DNA of 64,000 nt from Streptomyces xanthochromogenes (GTDB lineage: Bacteria; Actinomycetota; Actinomycetes; Streptomycetales; Streptomycetaceae): the NCBI RefSeq assembly GCF_014650455.1, contig NZ_BMUZ01000013.1, forward strand, positions 1 to 64,000, written 5' to 3'. The position numbers and the translations under genes are program-made. The notes under the pieces are model-generated. The model made no database searches, was not told the DNA's origin, and saw nothing but the letters and a program-made list of their open reading frames with translations. Each line of letters opens with the position of its first letter. Positions within the stretch are counted from its first letter, which is position 1. This document shows, in pieces, positions 46,171 to 53,962 of the stretch.

Positions 46171-46543
46171 TCGTTGTGTGCACCGGGTGTGCTTTCGGCG
46201 GCGATTCGGTGGCGCGAGCGGGGCGCCGGTGCATCGCACGGCCGAATTCGCCGCCGCAAGCGGAAATTGAGCGACTCGGAGCTTTGTCGACAACGGAACT
46301 TCCCTCCGGGGAGCGCCCGTTCGGGTCTTCTGTCACAGTCGTATTCCCGTACGCCCGGCAAGTGAGCTGAAATCGGGCATTGCGTACGCAACGACCTTGA
46401 CGCCATCTTTAAAACTGGCAAAGCTAACGCGCGGCATGCGTAATTCTGGGGCGTGTGTGACAGGGGAGGGGCCTCATGGGTCTCCCGCGTTGCCGCCCCG
46501 GGCGCTGCTCCACGACTCATGAGCTACTGGGGGTAGCAGGCAG
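46171..46543. other. Intergenic region upstream of the LAXTG protein gene
   Basis: Beyond the prfB terminator, about 370 bp hold no gene. The stretch 46380-46450 is clearly AT-richer. TTGACG (46397-46402) is a good -35 candidate; the hexamer 17 bp downstream (AAAGCT at 46420) is a weak -10. This is the likely promoter of the surface protein gene, with a long leader of about 110 nt. Confidence 0.4.
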
Positions 46544-47461
46544 ATGACCAAGAACACTCGGGTCCGCTTCGCGCGGATAGCAGCCGGTGCGGTGATTGCC
46601 GCCGGCGCGTCCCTGACCGCTGCGGGGGCGGCCCAGGCCGTCGGTGCCGACTCCAACGAGAGCAAGACGGCGAGCGTCCTCGACGATCCGTGCAGCCCGA
46701 CCAACCCGCTCTGCCTCCCGACCACGGGCGGTCAGTCGACGGGTTCGACCACGGACGGCACGACCGGTTCCACCACGTCCGAGGGCACCACCGGTTCGAC
46801 CACCTCCGAGGGCACGACGGGTTCGACCACCTCCGAGGGCACCACCGGCTCCACGACCTCTGAGGGCACGACGGGTTCGACGACCTCCGAGGGCACCACC
46901 GGCTCCACGACCTCTGAGGGCACGACGGGTTCGACGACCTCCGAGGGCACCACCGGCTCGACCACGTCGTCCGGAACGACCGGCTCGACGACCTCCGAGG
47001 GCACCACCGGCTCGACCACGTCGTCCGGCACCACCGGCTCGACGACCTCCTCGGGTACGACCGGTTCGACCACGTCGTCCGGCACCACCGGCTCGACGAC
47101 GTCGTCCGGCACCACGGGTTCGAGCACCTCCTCGGGCACCACGGGCTCGACGGGGTCCACCGGCAGCACGGGCTCCACCGGCTCGACGGGTTCCACCGGC
47201 AGCACCGGTTCCACGGGGACCACCGGGACCACGGGCTCGACCGGGACCACCGGTTCCACGGGCACCACCGGCAACACCGGCACGAACCCCGACACCGTCG
47301 GGTCGCAGCCGGTCGAGCAGGGGCAGCAGAAGGACGAGCTGGCCGCCACCGGTGCGGGCGGGACGACCTTCCTGCTCATCGGCGCCGCGACCATGATCGC
47401 GGGTGGCGTCGGCTTCCGCCTCATGCCGCGCCTGGTCGGCAGCGGCCGCAACGTCGCGTAA
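46544..47461 (+). CDS. LAXTG-anchored cell-surface protein with Gly-Thr-Ser nonapeptide repeats
   Basis: This 305-residue protein has a signal peptide (cleavage near AAQA at about residue 33) and one Cys pair (DPCSPTNPLCLP). About fourteen nonapeptides close to STTSEGTTG then pass into GST/GTT tripeptides. The C-terminus has a sorting signal: LAATG at 266-270, a hydrophobic segment and a basic tail. LAXTG is the motif of class E sortases in Streptomyces, so the protein should be covalently wall-linked. The low-complexity stalk is likely O-glycosylated; that is inferred from its Thr/Ser content. No sortase gene is nearby. The ribosome site is weak. Confidence 0.88.
   Translation: MTKNTRVRFARIAAGAVIAAGASLTAAGAAQAVGADSNESKTASVLDDPCSPTNPLCLPTTGGQSTGSTTDGTTGSTTSEGTTGSTTSEGTTGSTTSEGTTGSTTSEGTTGSTTSEGTTGSTTSEGTTGSTTSEGTTGSTTSSGTTGSTTSEGTTGSTTSSGTTGSTTSSGTTGSTTSSGTTGSTTSSGTTGSSTSSGTTGSTGSTGSTGSTGSTGSTGSTGSTGTTGTTGSTGTTGSTGTTGNTGTNPDTVGSQPVEQGQQKDELAATGAGGTTFLLIGAATMIAGGVGFRLMPRLVGSGRNVA
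46756..47163 (+). repeat. 27-bp tandem repeats encoding nonapeptides
   Basis: About fourteen 27-bp units encode the STTSEGTTG-like stalk of the surface protein, the E changing to S in the later units. Neighbouring units differ mostly at third positions, showing selection on the protein. Boundaries are approximate. Confidence 0.85.
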
Positions 47462-47482
47462 TCGGCGACGGCGGACACACAG

Positions 47483-47518
47483 GAGGGCCCCGGGTGCGAT
47501 CACGCACCCGGGGCCCTC
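47483..47518. terminator. Bidirectional hairpin after the LAXTG gene
   Basis: A perfect 16-bp stem (47483-47498 with 47503-47518) with an ATCA loop lies between two convergent genes. Confidence 0.85.
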
Positions 47519-47576
47519 TCGCATGCCGCGCGGAGACCGCTTCCCGGTGCGGCGCGAAGGCCGTTTCCCGGCGTTC

Positions 47577-47768
47577 TCAGACGGTCTGGTGAGCCAGCAG
47601 GGCCAGGGCTCCCACCAGCACGATCAAGAGTGTGACAAGGGCAGCGGGGCTCAGGCTGCCCCATTGGCTCTCCTGCTGGAGACGCTCCCGGTTCGCCCGG
47701 CAGACGCGGCAGCGGCCCTCGCTCACGGGCGCCGCGCAGTTGGCGCACACCAATCGGTCATAGGTCAT
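47577..47768 (-). CDS. Small zinc-ribbon membrane protein
   Basis: This 63-residue protein has an N-terminal pair of CxxC knuckles (CANC and CRVC) that could hold one zinc ion, a short charged link, and one C-terminal membrane helix (ALVTLLIVLVGALALLA). ATG at 47768 follows a strong GGAGGAGAG ribosome site; the frame continues 12 codons further upstream without one. Similar small proteins occur next to ftsE in Streptomyces. No function is known. It diverges from ftsE. Confidence 0.75.
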   Translation of the reverse strand: MTYDRLVCANCAAPVSEGRCRVCRANRERLQQESQWGSLSPAALVTLLIVLVGALALLAHQTV

Positions 47769-48033
47769 GCGCTCTCCTCCTCCCGCGCGGCGGAGCCGGC
47801 GCATACAGCTGTCAAACCGCCATCTCTCCGCTCAACGCTCAGGGAAACGCAACCGTTCCCCCTACCACTGTGCCAGCTCGCGCGCGTTTCGGCGCGCCCC
47901 GCCTGATTCCTCCCCATCCCGTCCCCGCAACCCAAGGGACATAAGGGGCATCCCCGGACGGGGCCTGCGCGGGCTCCTCCCGTTCGCGTAAGGTCACGCA
48001 CACCTATACTCCCGGCCGACCCGTGGTGCACCC
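47769..48033. promoter_or_regulatory. Divergent promoter region upstream of ftsE
   Basis: The 265-bp gap holds TATACT at 48005-48010, a near-consensus -10, with TTCGCG at 47983 as a possible -35 (16-bp spacer). Transcription from it would give a leader of about 15-20 nt for ftsE. Nothing else is recognised. Confidence 0.45.
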
Positions 48034-48723
48034 GTGATCCGATTCGACAATGTCTCCAAGACCTATCCCAAGCAGAACCGACCAGCCCTGCGGGAAGTCT
48101 CGCTCGAGATCGAGAAGGGTGAGTTCGTCTTCCTCGTCGGCTCGTCCGGTTCCGGGAAGTCGACCTTTCTGAGGCTCGTCCTGCGTGAAGAGCGCGCCAG
48201 CCATGGGCAGGTGCACGTTCTGGGCAAGGACCTCGCCCGGCTCTCCAACTGGAAGGTGCCGCACATGCGGCGCCAACTGGGCACCGTCTTCCAGGACTTC
48301 AGGCTGCTCCCCAACAAGACCGTTGCGGAGAACGTGGCGTTCGCCCAGGAGGTCATCGGGAAGCCCCCCGGCGAGATCCGCAAGGCGGTACCGCAGGTGC
48401 TCGACCTCGTCGGGCTCGGCGGCAAGGAGGACCGCAGGCCCGGTGAGCTCTCCGGCGGTGAGCAGCAACGCGTCGCCATCGCCCGCGCGTTCGTCAACCG
48501 GCCCATGCTGCTCATCGCGGACGAGCCGACCGGCAACCTCGACCCGCAGACCTCCGTCGGCATCATGAAGCTGCTCGACCGGATCAACCGGACCGGCACC
48601 ACCGTAATCATGGCGACCCACGACCAGAACATCGTCGACCAGATGCGCAAGCGCGTCATCGAGCTGGAGTCCGGCCGTCTCGTACGAGACCAGGCGCGCG
48701 GCGTCTACGGCTACCAGCACTGA
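48034..48723 (+). CDS. ftsE: Cell division ATP-binding protein FtsE
   Basis: FtsE is the ATPase of the FtsEX complex, which transmits divisome signals to wall hydrolases outside the cell. The 229-residue product has Walker A GSSGSGKST (about 36-44), Q-loop TVFQDFRLL, signature LSGGEQQRVAIARA, Walker B LLIADEPTGNLD and switch ATHDQ. The C-terminal YGYQH tail is usual in actinobacteria. The start is GTG. It is followed 46 nt later by ftsX and probably co-transcribed with it. Confidence 0.97.
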   Translation: MIRFDNVSKTYPKQNRPALREVSLEIEKGEFVFLVGSSGSGKSTFLRLVLREERASHGQVHVLGKDLARLSNWKVPHMRRQLGTVFQDFRLLPNKTVAENVAFAQEVIGKPPGEIRKAVPQVLDLVGLGGKEDRRPGELSGGEQQRVAIARAFVNRPMLLIADEPTGNLDPQTSVGIMKLLDRINRTGTTVIMATHDQNIVDQMRKRVIELESGRLVRDQARGVYGYQH

Positions 48724-48769
48724 GCGCCGCCGCGCACTCGTCGAGCACTGAAAGGCTGAAATAGTCGCC

Positions 48770-49687
48770 ATGCGCGCCCAGTTCGTTCTCTCGGAGATCG
48801 GGGTCGGTCTCCGTCGCAACCTGACCATGACGATCGCCGTAGTCGTCTCCGTGGCCCTCTCCCTGGCCCTGTTCGGTGGTTCGCTGCTGATGCGGGACCA
48901 GGTCAACAACATGAAGGGCTACTGGTACGACAAGGTCAACGTCTCGATCTTCCTCTGCAACAAGGCGGACGCGGAGAGCGTCGCCAAGTGCTCCAAGGGT
49001 GCCGTGACGGCCCAGCAGAAGAAGGACATCGAGGGCGACCTCAAGAAGCTGGACGTCGTCCAGACGGTGTCGTACGAGTCGGCCGACGAGGCGTTCAAGC
49101 ACTACAAGGAGCAGTTCGGCGACTCGCCGATGGCGGGCTCCATCACGCCGGACCAGATGCAGGAGTCCTTCCGGGTCAAGCTCAAGGACCCGGAGAAGTT
49201 CAACGTGGTCGCCACCGCCTTCGCGGGCCGGGACGGCGTCCAGTCCGTACAGGACCAGAAGGGCATCCTGGAGAACCTCTTCGGGCTGCTCAACGGCATG
49301 AACGTGGCGGCGATGCTGGTCATGCTCGTGATGCTGGTCGTCGCGCTGATGCTGATCGTCAACACCGTGCGCGTCTCGGCCTTCAGCAGGCGGCGCGAGA
49401 CGGGGATCATGCGCCTGGTCGGTGCGTCGAGCTTCTACATCCAGGCGCCGTTCATCATGGAGGCCGCCTTCGCCGGCCTCATGGGCGGTGTGGCCGCCGC
49501 GGGCTTCCTGGTCGTCGGCCGCTACTTCATGATCGACCACGGGCTCGACCTGGCGCACAAGCTCAACCTGATCAACTTCATCGGCTGGGACGCGGTGCTC
49601 GCCAAGCTGCCGCTGGTGCTCGCGGCCAGCGTCCTGATGCCCGCGCTCGCCGCCTTCTTCGCGCTGCGCAAGTACCTCAAGGTCTGA
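48770..49687 (+). CDS. ftsX: Cell division membrane protein FtsX
   Basis: FtsX is the membrane partner of FtsE. The 305-residue product has one N-terminal membrane helix (about 20-42), an extracellular domain of about 130 residues that should contact a peptidoglycan hydrolase, and three C-terminal helices. It contains SRRRETGIMRLVGASSFYIQ, the typical cytoplasmic coupling loop. Two cysteines in the extracellular domain (CNKADAESVAKC) could form a disulfide. A hairpin follows the gene. Confidence 0.96.
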   Translation: MRAQFVLSEIGVGLRRNLTMTIAVVVSVALSLALFGGSLLMRDQVNNMKGYWYDKVNVSIFLCNKADAESVAKCSKGAVTAQQKKDIEGDLKKLDVVQTVSYESADEAFKHYKEQFGDSPMAGSITPDQMQESFRVKLKDPEKFNVVATAFAGRDGVQSVQDQKGILENLFGLLNGMNVAAMLVMLVMLVVALMLIVNTVRVSAFSRRRETGIMRLVGASSFYIQAPFIMEAAFAGLMGGVAAAGFLVVGRYFMIDHGLDLAHKLNLINFIGWDAVLAKLPLVLAASVLMPALAAFFALRKYLKV

Positions 49688-49730
49688 CCCCGGCACCCCG
49701 AGGTCCGTACCCCGCGTGTGACATACGCCC

Positions 49731-49766
49731 CGGGCGCCGTAGGAGCAACAGCCCCTACGGCGCCCG
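49731..49766 (+). terminator. Hairpin between ftsX and the S41 protease gene
   Basis: A perfect 13-bp stem (CGGGCGCCGTAGG at 49731-49743 and its complement at 49754-49766) with a 10-nt loop. It supports the ATG at 49790 as the start of the next gene, because an earlier start would place the hairpin in the coding region. Confidence 0.75.
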
Positions 49767-49789
49767 GAGTCTGTCCTAGACTCGGCGCC

Positions 49790-50989
49790 ATGTCGGGTCC
49801 GGACCTCTGTCCCAGGCCCCGCGGTGTGCGCCGCGGGGCGGCTCTGACATTGGTGTTCACGAGCGTCCTGCTGACCGCGGCCGCCACCAACTGCCTGCCG
49901 CGCGCCGAGCAGCACCCCGTCCCGCTCGCGGCCGGGCCCGCCGCGGCCGCGTCCCTCGATCCGCGCGAGGGGCACACCACCCGCGGGGGCGACCGCACCG
50001 TCCAGGACGTGCGGCGCGCGGCCGCCGAGGCCGAGGCCGACGGGAAGTCCGCGAGCCGGGCCGCCGAGGAGGCCGTGGGCCGCAGCGGGGACCGCTGGGG
50101 CGCGGTGTACGACAAGGCGGAGTACGAGCAGTACGCGGACGCCCTCGACGGCCGCTACACCGGTGTCGGCCTGTGGGTCGCCCGCGCCGCCGACGGCCGC
50201 ACCCAGGTGACCCGGGTCCAGACCGGGGGCCCCGCCGACCGGGCCGGCATCGAGCCGGGTGACCATCTGCGCAGCATCGACGGCTGGGCCGCGGACGGGC
50301 AGCCCGTCACCGACGTGGTCGCCCGGCTGCGCGGGGACTCGGCCGGGAGCAAGGTGGCCATCGGCCTCGGCCGCGGCTCGCGCAGCTGGACGCAGACCGT
50401 GGACCGGGCGGTCCTCGACACCGAGGACGTCTCCGTACGGAACCTCTCCGCCCAGGTCGTGATGATCAAGGTGGCCGCCTTCACCAAGGGGACCGGCGAG
50501 CAGGTGCGCACGGCGGTGCGCCGGGCCCCGAAGGGCGCCGGGATCGTGCTCGACCTGCGGGGCAACAGCGGAGGCCTGGTCGGCGAGGCCGTCACGGCCG
50601 CCTCCGCGTTCCTGCCCGGAGGCCTGGTCGCCACCTACGACGTGCACGGCGCCCAGCGGGCGCTGTACGCGAGCGGCGGCGGGGATGCCGCGCGGCCCCT
50701 GGTCGTGGTGATCGACGGCGGCACCATGAGCGCGGCCGAGCTGCTCACCGGCGCGCTCCAGGACCGCGGCCGCGCGGTCACGGTCGGCTCGCGCACCTTC
50801 GGCAAGGGCTCGGTGCAGATGCCCACCGGCCTCGCGGGAGGCTCGGTCGCGGAGCTGACCGTGGGCCACTACCGCACGCCCTCGGGCCACGGCCTCGACG
50901 GCAAGGGCATCACCCCGGACCTTCCGGTCACGGACCGGCCCCTCGAACACGCCGAGACGGTTCTGAGCGGTCTGGGCGGCACGTCTTAA
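49790..50989 (+). CDS. S41-family C-terminal processing peptidase with PDZ domain
   Basis: This 399-residue secreted or membrane-anchored CtpA-like protease has an N-terminal hydrophobic segment (about 17-33), a PDZ domain (about 120-205; TRVQTGGPADRAGIEPGD) and an S41 catalytic domain. LDLRGNSGG (255-262), the nucleophile Ser314 in GGTMSAAELL and the general base Lys339 in RTFGKGSVQ are present. Ctp proteases cut unfolded or tagged proteins outside the membrane and can regulate wall hydrolases, which fits the neighbouring ftsEX. ATG at 49790 is chosen over an earlier frame opening that overlaps a hairpin. Confidence 0.93.
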   Translation: MSGPDLCPRPRGVRRGAALTLVFTSVLLTAAATNCLPRAEQHPVPLAAGPAAAASLDPREGHTTRGGDRTVQDVRRAAAEAEADGKSASRAAEEAVGRSGDRWGAVYDKAEYEQYADALDGRYTGVGLWVARAADGRTQVTRVQTGGPADRAGIEPGDHLRSIDGWAADGQPVTDVVARLRGDSAGSKVAIGLGRGSRSWTQTVDRAVLDTEDVSVRNLSAQVVMIKVAAFTKGTGEQVRTAVRRAPKGAGIVLDLRGNSGGLVGEAVTAASAFLPGGLVATYDVHGAQRALYASGGGDAARPLVVVIDGGTMSAAELLTGALQDRGRAVTVGSRTFGKGSVQMPTGLAGGSVAELTVGHYRTPSGHGLDGKGITPDLPVTDRPLEHAETVLSGLGGTS

Positions 50990-51023
50990 ACCTGTTGCGC
51001 CGGGGTGCGAAAATGGCCGCACT

Positions 51024-51539
51024 ATGGCTAAGAACACGGGCAAGGACAAAGAGAAGGACAGCAAGCGCAAGCTGGTCGCGCAGAACAAGAAGGCACGGCA
51101 CGACTACCTCATCATCGACACCTACGAGTGCGGTCTCGTGCTCACCGGTACCGAGGTGAAGTCGCTGCGCCAGGGCCGCGCCTCCCTGGTCGACGGGTTC
51201 GTCCAGATCGACGGCGGCGAGGCCTGGCTGCACAACGTGCACGTGCCGGAGTACGCGCAGGGCACCTGGACCAACCACAGCGCGCGGCGCAAGCGGAAGC
51301 TGCTGCTGCACCGGGTCGAGATCGACAAGCTGGAGGCGAAGTCCGGGGAGTCGGGCCACACGATCGTGCCCCTCGCGCTGTACTTCAAGGACGGCCGGGC
51401 CAAGATCGAGATCGCGCTGGCCAAGGGCAAGAAGGAGTACGACAAGCGTCAGACGCTGCGCGAGAAGCAGGACCGCCGCGAGACGGACCGCGCGATCTCC
51501 GCCGTCAAGCGCAAGGAGCGGGCCAGCCTGAAGTCCTGA
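51024..51539 (+). CDS. smpB: SsrA-binding protein SmpB
   Basis: SmpB binds tmRNA and brings it to stalled ribosomes in trans-translation. The 171-residue product has a basic N-terminal tail (MAKNTGKDKEKDSKRKL) and the OB-fold core with VAQNKKARHDYLI and the tmRNA-contact region GTEVKSLRQGRASL. A C-terminal basic helix (YDKRQTLREKQDRRETDRAI) reads the empty mRNA channel. It starts 34 nt after the S41 protease stop and lies 100 nt before the tmRNA gene, the common smpB-ssrA pairing. Confidence 0.97.
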   Translation: MAKNTGKDKEKDSKRKLVAQNKKARHDYLIIDTYECGLVLTGTEVKSLRQGRASLVDGFVQIDGGEAWLHNVHVPEYAQGTWTNHSARRKRKLLLHRVEIDKLEAKSGESGHTIVPLALYFKDGRAKIEIALAKGKKEYDKRQTLREKQDRRETDRAISAVKRKERASLKS

Positions 51540-51586
51540 AGTACGGCCCGCGCGGAATAGGCTGGCACCCTCGGGCGTTGGTCACG

Positions 51587-51592
51587 TACGAT
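51587..51592 (+). promoter_or_regulatory. Candidate -10 element of ssrA
   Basis: TACGAT lies 48 nt before the mature tmRNA 5' end; the start site would be near 51599. A 6-bp hairpin (GCACCT...AGGTGC, 51599-51615) follows in what would be the 5' leader, removed by RNase P. No good -35 is seen. Confidence 0.4.
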
Positions 51593-51639
51593 GGGACTGC
51601 ACCTCGCGAAGGTGCGGCACCACCTTGAAAAAACAACAT

Positions 51640-52006
51640 GGGGATGATCGGTTTCGACAGCGGATGTCGAAGCAGGGGAAGCGTGTCGAGGAAGCGGCAA
51701 TGATCTCGTAAACCATATGTCGCAAACAATAATCGCCAACACCAAGCGCGATTCCTTCGCCCTCGCTGCCTAAGTAGCGACTTGCGAAGTGTCAGCCCGG
51801 GGCTGTTCCCGACCCGGATCCTGGCATCAGCTAGGGAACTAAACTTCTGGACTCGGTCACGGGGTTCAGGAGGAAATCAAACAGTGGCTGGGCCCGTCGG
51901 CGACTTGTTCGCGTGATTGCCGGGGCCGAGAAAATCGCAGCGAACTGCACACGGAGAAGCCCTGTTTTTGCACCGTTGGACGCGGGTTCGATTCCCGCCA
52001 TCTCCA
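51640..52006 (+). ncRNA. ssrA: Transfer-messenger RNA (tmRNA)
   Basis: The 5' end GGGGAUGAUCGGUUUCGAC and the 3' T-arm GCGGGTTCGATTCCCGC are unmistakable. The acceptor stem GGGGAUG (51640-51646) pairs with CAUCUCC (51999-52005). The tag reading frame begins at 51735 (GCC) and ends at TAA 51771-51773, encoding ANTKRDSFALAA. After the discriminator A (52006) the DNA reads CGA, not CCA, so CCA must be added after transcription if this is correct. The pseudoknot-rich middle part was not folded in detail. Confidence 0.93.
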
Positions 52007-52054
52007 CGATCGAGGAGCGCCGGGTTTCCGGATTCTCCTCGCCCCATGTAGACA

Positions 52055-52086
52055 AAGGCCCGGCCGCTTTCGAGCGGTCGGGCCTT
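52055..52086 (+). terminator. Terminator of ssrA
   Basis: A 14-bp stem (52055-52068 with 52073-52086, one G-T pair) capped by a stable TTCG tetraloop lies about 50 nt after the tmRNA 3' end. Confidence 0.8.
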
Positions 52087-52159
52087 CGTCGTGTCCGGGA
52101 CCGGGGTCCGGAAACCACTGCCCGGGTCCCGCTGCCCAGGGACGCCGTGCGGGGCCGGA

Positions 52160-52579
52160 TCAGGCGGCCGGCTGACCGGTCAGCATGCCGAGGAGCTGGT
52201 CCATCTCGTTGCGCCAGATGCGGTGCACGTTCATCCGCGTCGGCTTCGGCTGTCCCGGCAGCTGGCAGCGGAACGAACTCCACAGGGTGTTGCGGCGGAC
52301 GTCGCTGATCATCCGCATGGCCTCGTTCGGCGGGATCGCGACGACGAGCTCCTGCGGCCGGTTGCTCATCCGGCTGGCCCGGTGGAGCAGCACGGCCTGC
52401 TGGGTCACCGTGATGAAGTAGTACGTCAGGAACGCCTGGCCTATGAGGCCGAACATGCTCATCAGCCAGACGCTGGGGCCCGCTATCGCCTGGATCGTGA
52501 CAATCGGGCGGTCCTGCGGGTTGGCCTGGGCGATCGCCTCGGCGACCTGCTGCTGGATCGTCGACTTCTTCATGGCCAT
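52160..52579 (-). CDS. Conserved hypothetical protein with one membrane segment
   Basis: This 139-residue protein is not recognised with confidence. An N-terminal helix (MKKSTIQQQVAEAIAQANPQ) is followed by a hydrophobic stretch (WLMSMFGLIGQAFLTYYFI, about residues 40-60) and a soluble, basic C-terminal half with WRNEMDQLLGML near the end. The pattern fits a small membrane-associated protein with a PH-like or unknown cytoplasmic domain. ATG at 52579 has AGGAAAGG upstream; ATG at 52573 is an alternative. It lies 55 nt downstream of the MFS gene on the same strand. Confidence 0.65.
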   Translation of the reverse strand: MAMKKSTIQQQVAEAIAQANPQDRPIVTIQAIAGPSVWLMSMFGLIGQAFLTYYFITVTQQAVLLHRASRMSNRPQELVVAIPPNEAMRMISDVRRNTLWSSFRCQLPGQPKPTRMNVHRIWRNEMDQLLGMLTGQPAA

Positions 52580-52634
52580 GGGGATCGGCCTTTCCTGACG
52601 CGCGGTCATACTCAAGCGGAGGGGGACGTCCCGC

Positions 52635-53861
52635 CTACCGGCGGGGCGGTGCAGCGTACCGCCCGTGGCCGACGGCGCTGACCAGCAGGGCGAGGGCCGC
52701 CGAGCAGACCGGGACCAAGTAGCCCATCTCCGCCCCCGCTTGCTCGACGACCTGGCCGCCGACGGCCGATCCGGCCGCGATGCCGCCGAGTATCGCGGTG
52801 ACCGCGAGCGTCATGCCCTCGTTCAACTGCCCCTCGGGGGTGCGTCGCTGGACCAGCGTCATGCCGGTGACCATGGTGGGCGCGGTCGCGGCGCCCGCGC
52901 AGAGCAGCGCCGCGGCGAGCACGGCGAGCGAGCCGGTGGCCCGTGCCGCGAGCAGCGGCAGGCACATCAGCGCGGCCATCGCCGCGACACAGCCCGTCAG
53001 CCGCCGGGACACCTCGGCGGCCGGCCGCGCGGCCCCGTACAGGAGCCCGGCCGCGCAGGACCCGGCGGCCTGGAGGGCGAGCACCCCGCCGGCCGCCGAG
53101 CGGTGGCCGAGCCCGTCGGCGTACGCGATGGTCACCACCTCCAGCGAGCCGAAGACCGCGCCGGTGGCGAGGAAGACGGCGAGCAGCGGGGCGAACCCCC
53201 TTGTCCGCACGGGGGACTTGGCGCCTTCGGTGCGGGGCGTGACCGGCGGCTCGGTCGTGCGCTGGGCGGCGAACAGCACGATCCCGGTCATCAGCAGGAC
53301 CGCGCCGACCAGCGTGCCCGCCTCGGGAAACAGAGTCGAGCAGAGGGCCACCGCGACGACCGGCCCGAGCATGAAGCAGAGCTCGTCGACGGCCTGCTCG
53401 AAGGAGTTGGCGGTGTGCAGCGCCGCCGGGTCGTCCCGGTGCAGATGGGCCCAGCGGGCCCGGGACATGCCGCCGGTGTTGGGGGTGGTGGCGGTCGCGG
53501 CGTAGGCGGCGAACAGGGTCCAGTCGGGGGCGTCGAGGCGTACGCACAGGAGCAGTGCGAGCGAGCCGGAGGCGGCAACCGCCGTAGCGGGTACGGCGAT
53601 TCGGGCCTGACCGCAGCGGTCGACGAGCCGGGCCGTCCAGGGTGCGACCAGCGCGGTGGCGGCGAGCCCGGTGGCGGTGACCGCGCCCGCGAGGGCGTAG
53701 GAACCCCGGCTGCCCGCGATCATGAACACGGCGCTGACGCCGAACATGCCCATGGGTAGCCGGGCGACGAGATTGCCCAGAGTGAAGGCGAGGGCGCCGG
53801 GGGTGCGGAACAGGCGTATGTACCCGTCCCGGCGACGGGCGAGCGGGGTCGTCTGCGGCAT
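52635..53861 (-). CDS. MFS transporter
   Basis: This 408-residue protein has 12 predicted membrane helices and resembles major facilitator drug-efflux permeases. It contains PWTARLVDRCGQARIAVPA (motif A-like, after the second helix) and NSFEQAVDELCFMLGP, which is frequent in actinobacterial MFS exporters. The substrate is unknown. ATG at 53861 has AAAGGA 8 nt upstream; the frame is open 18 codons further. It diverges from a LysR gene across 101 bp, so the LysR protein is its likely regulator. Confidence 0.88.
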   Translation of the reverse strand: MPQTTPLARRRDGYIRLFRTPGALAFTLGNLVARLPMGMFGVSAVFMIAGSRGSYALAGAVTATGLAATALVAPWTARLVDRCGQARIAVPATAVAASGSLALLLCVRLDAPDWTLFAAYAATATTPNTGGMSRARWAHLHRDDPAALHTANSFEQAVDELCFMLGPVVAVALCSTLFPEAGTLVGAVLLMTGIVLFAAQRTTEPPVTPRTEGAKSPVRTRGFAPLLAVFLATGAVFGSLEVVTIAYADGLGHRSAAGGVLALQAAGSCAAGLLYGAARPAAEVSRRLTGCVAAMAALMCLPLLAARATGSLAVLAAALLCAGAATAPTMVTGMTLVQRRTPEGQLNEGMTLAVTAILGGIAAGSAVGGQVVEQAGAEMGYLVPVCSAALALLVSAVGHGRYAAPPRR

Positions 53862-53962
53862 GCCCCGATCCTTTCGGGGGCCCTGTGCGGGGTCCAACAC
53901 CTGATCAGTGCCCATTCACGCACTCTTGTTGTGGGTGGCGGTGCTGCTGTTGACTGCCGGGT

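Noticed and set aside
46517..47524. Antisense open frames with VVEPVVP and GRRGR repeats opposite the surface protein
   Set aside because: The repeats arise from the 27-bp units of the plus-strand gene, which has a signal peptide and sorting signal; third-base variation also supports the plus strand.
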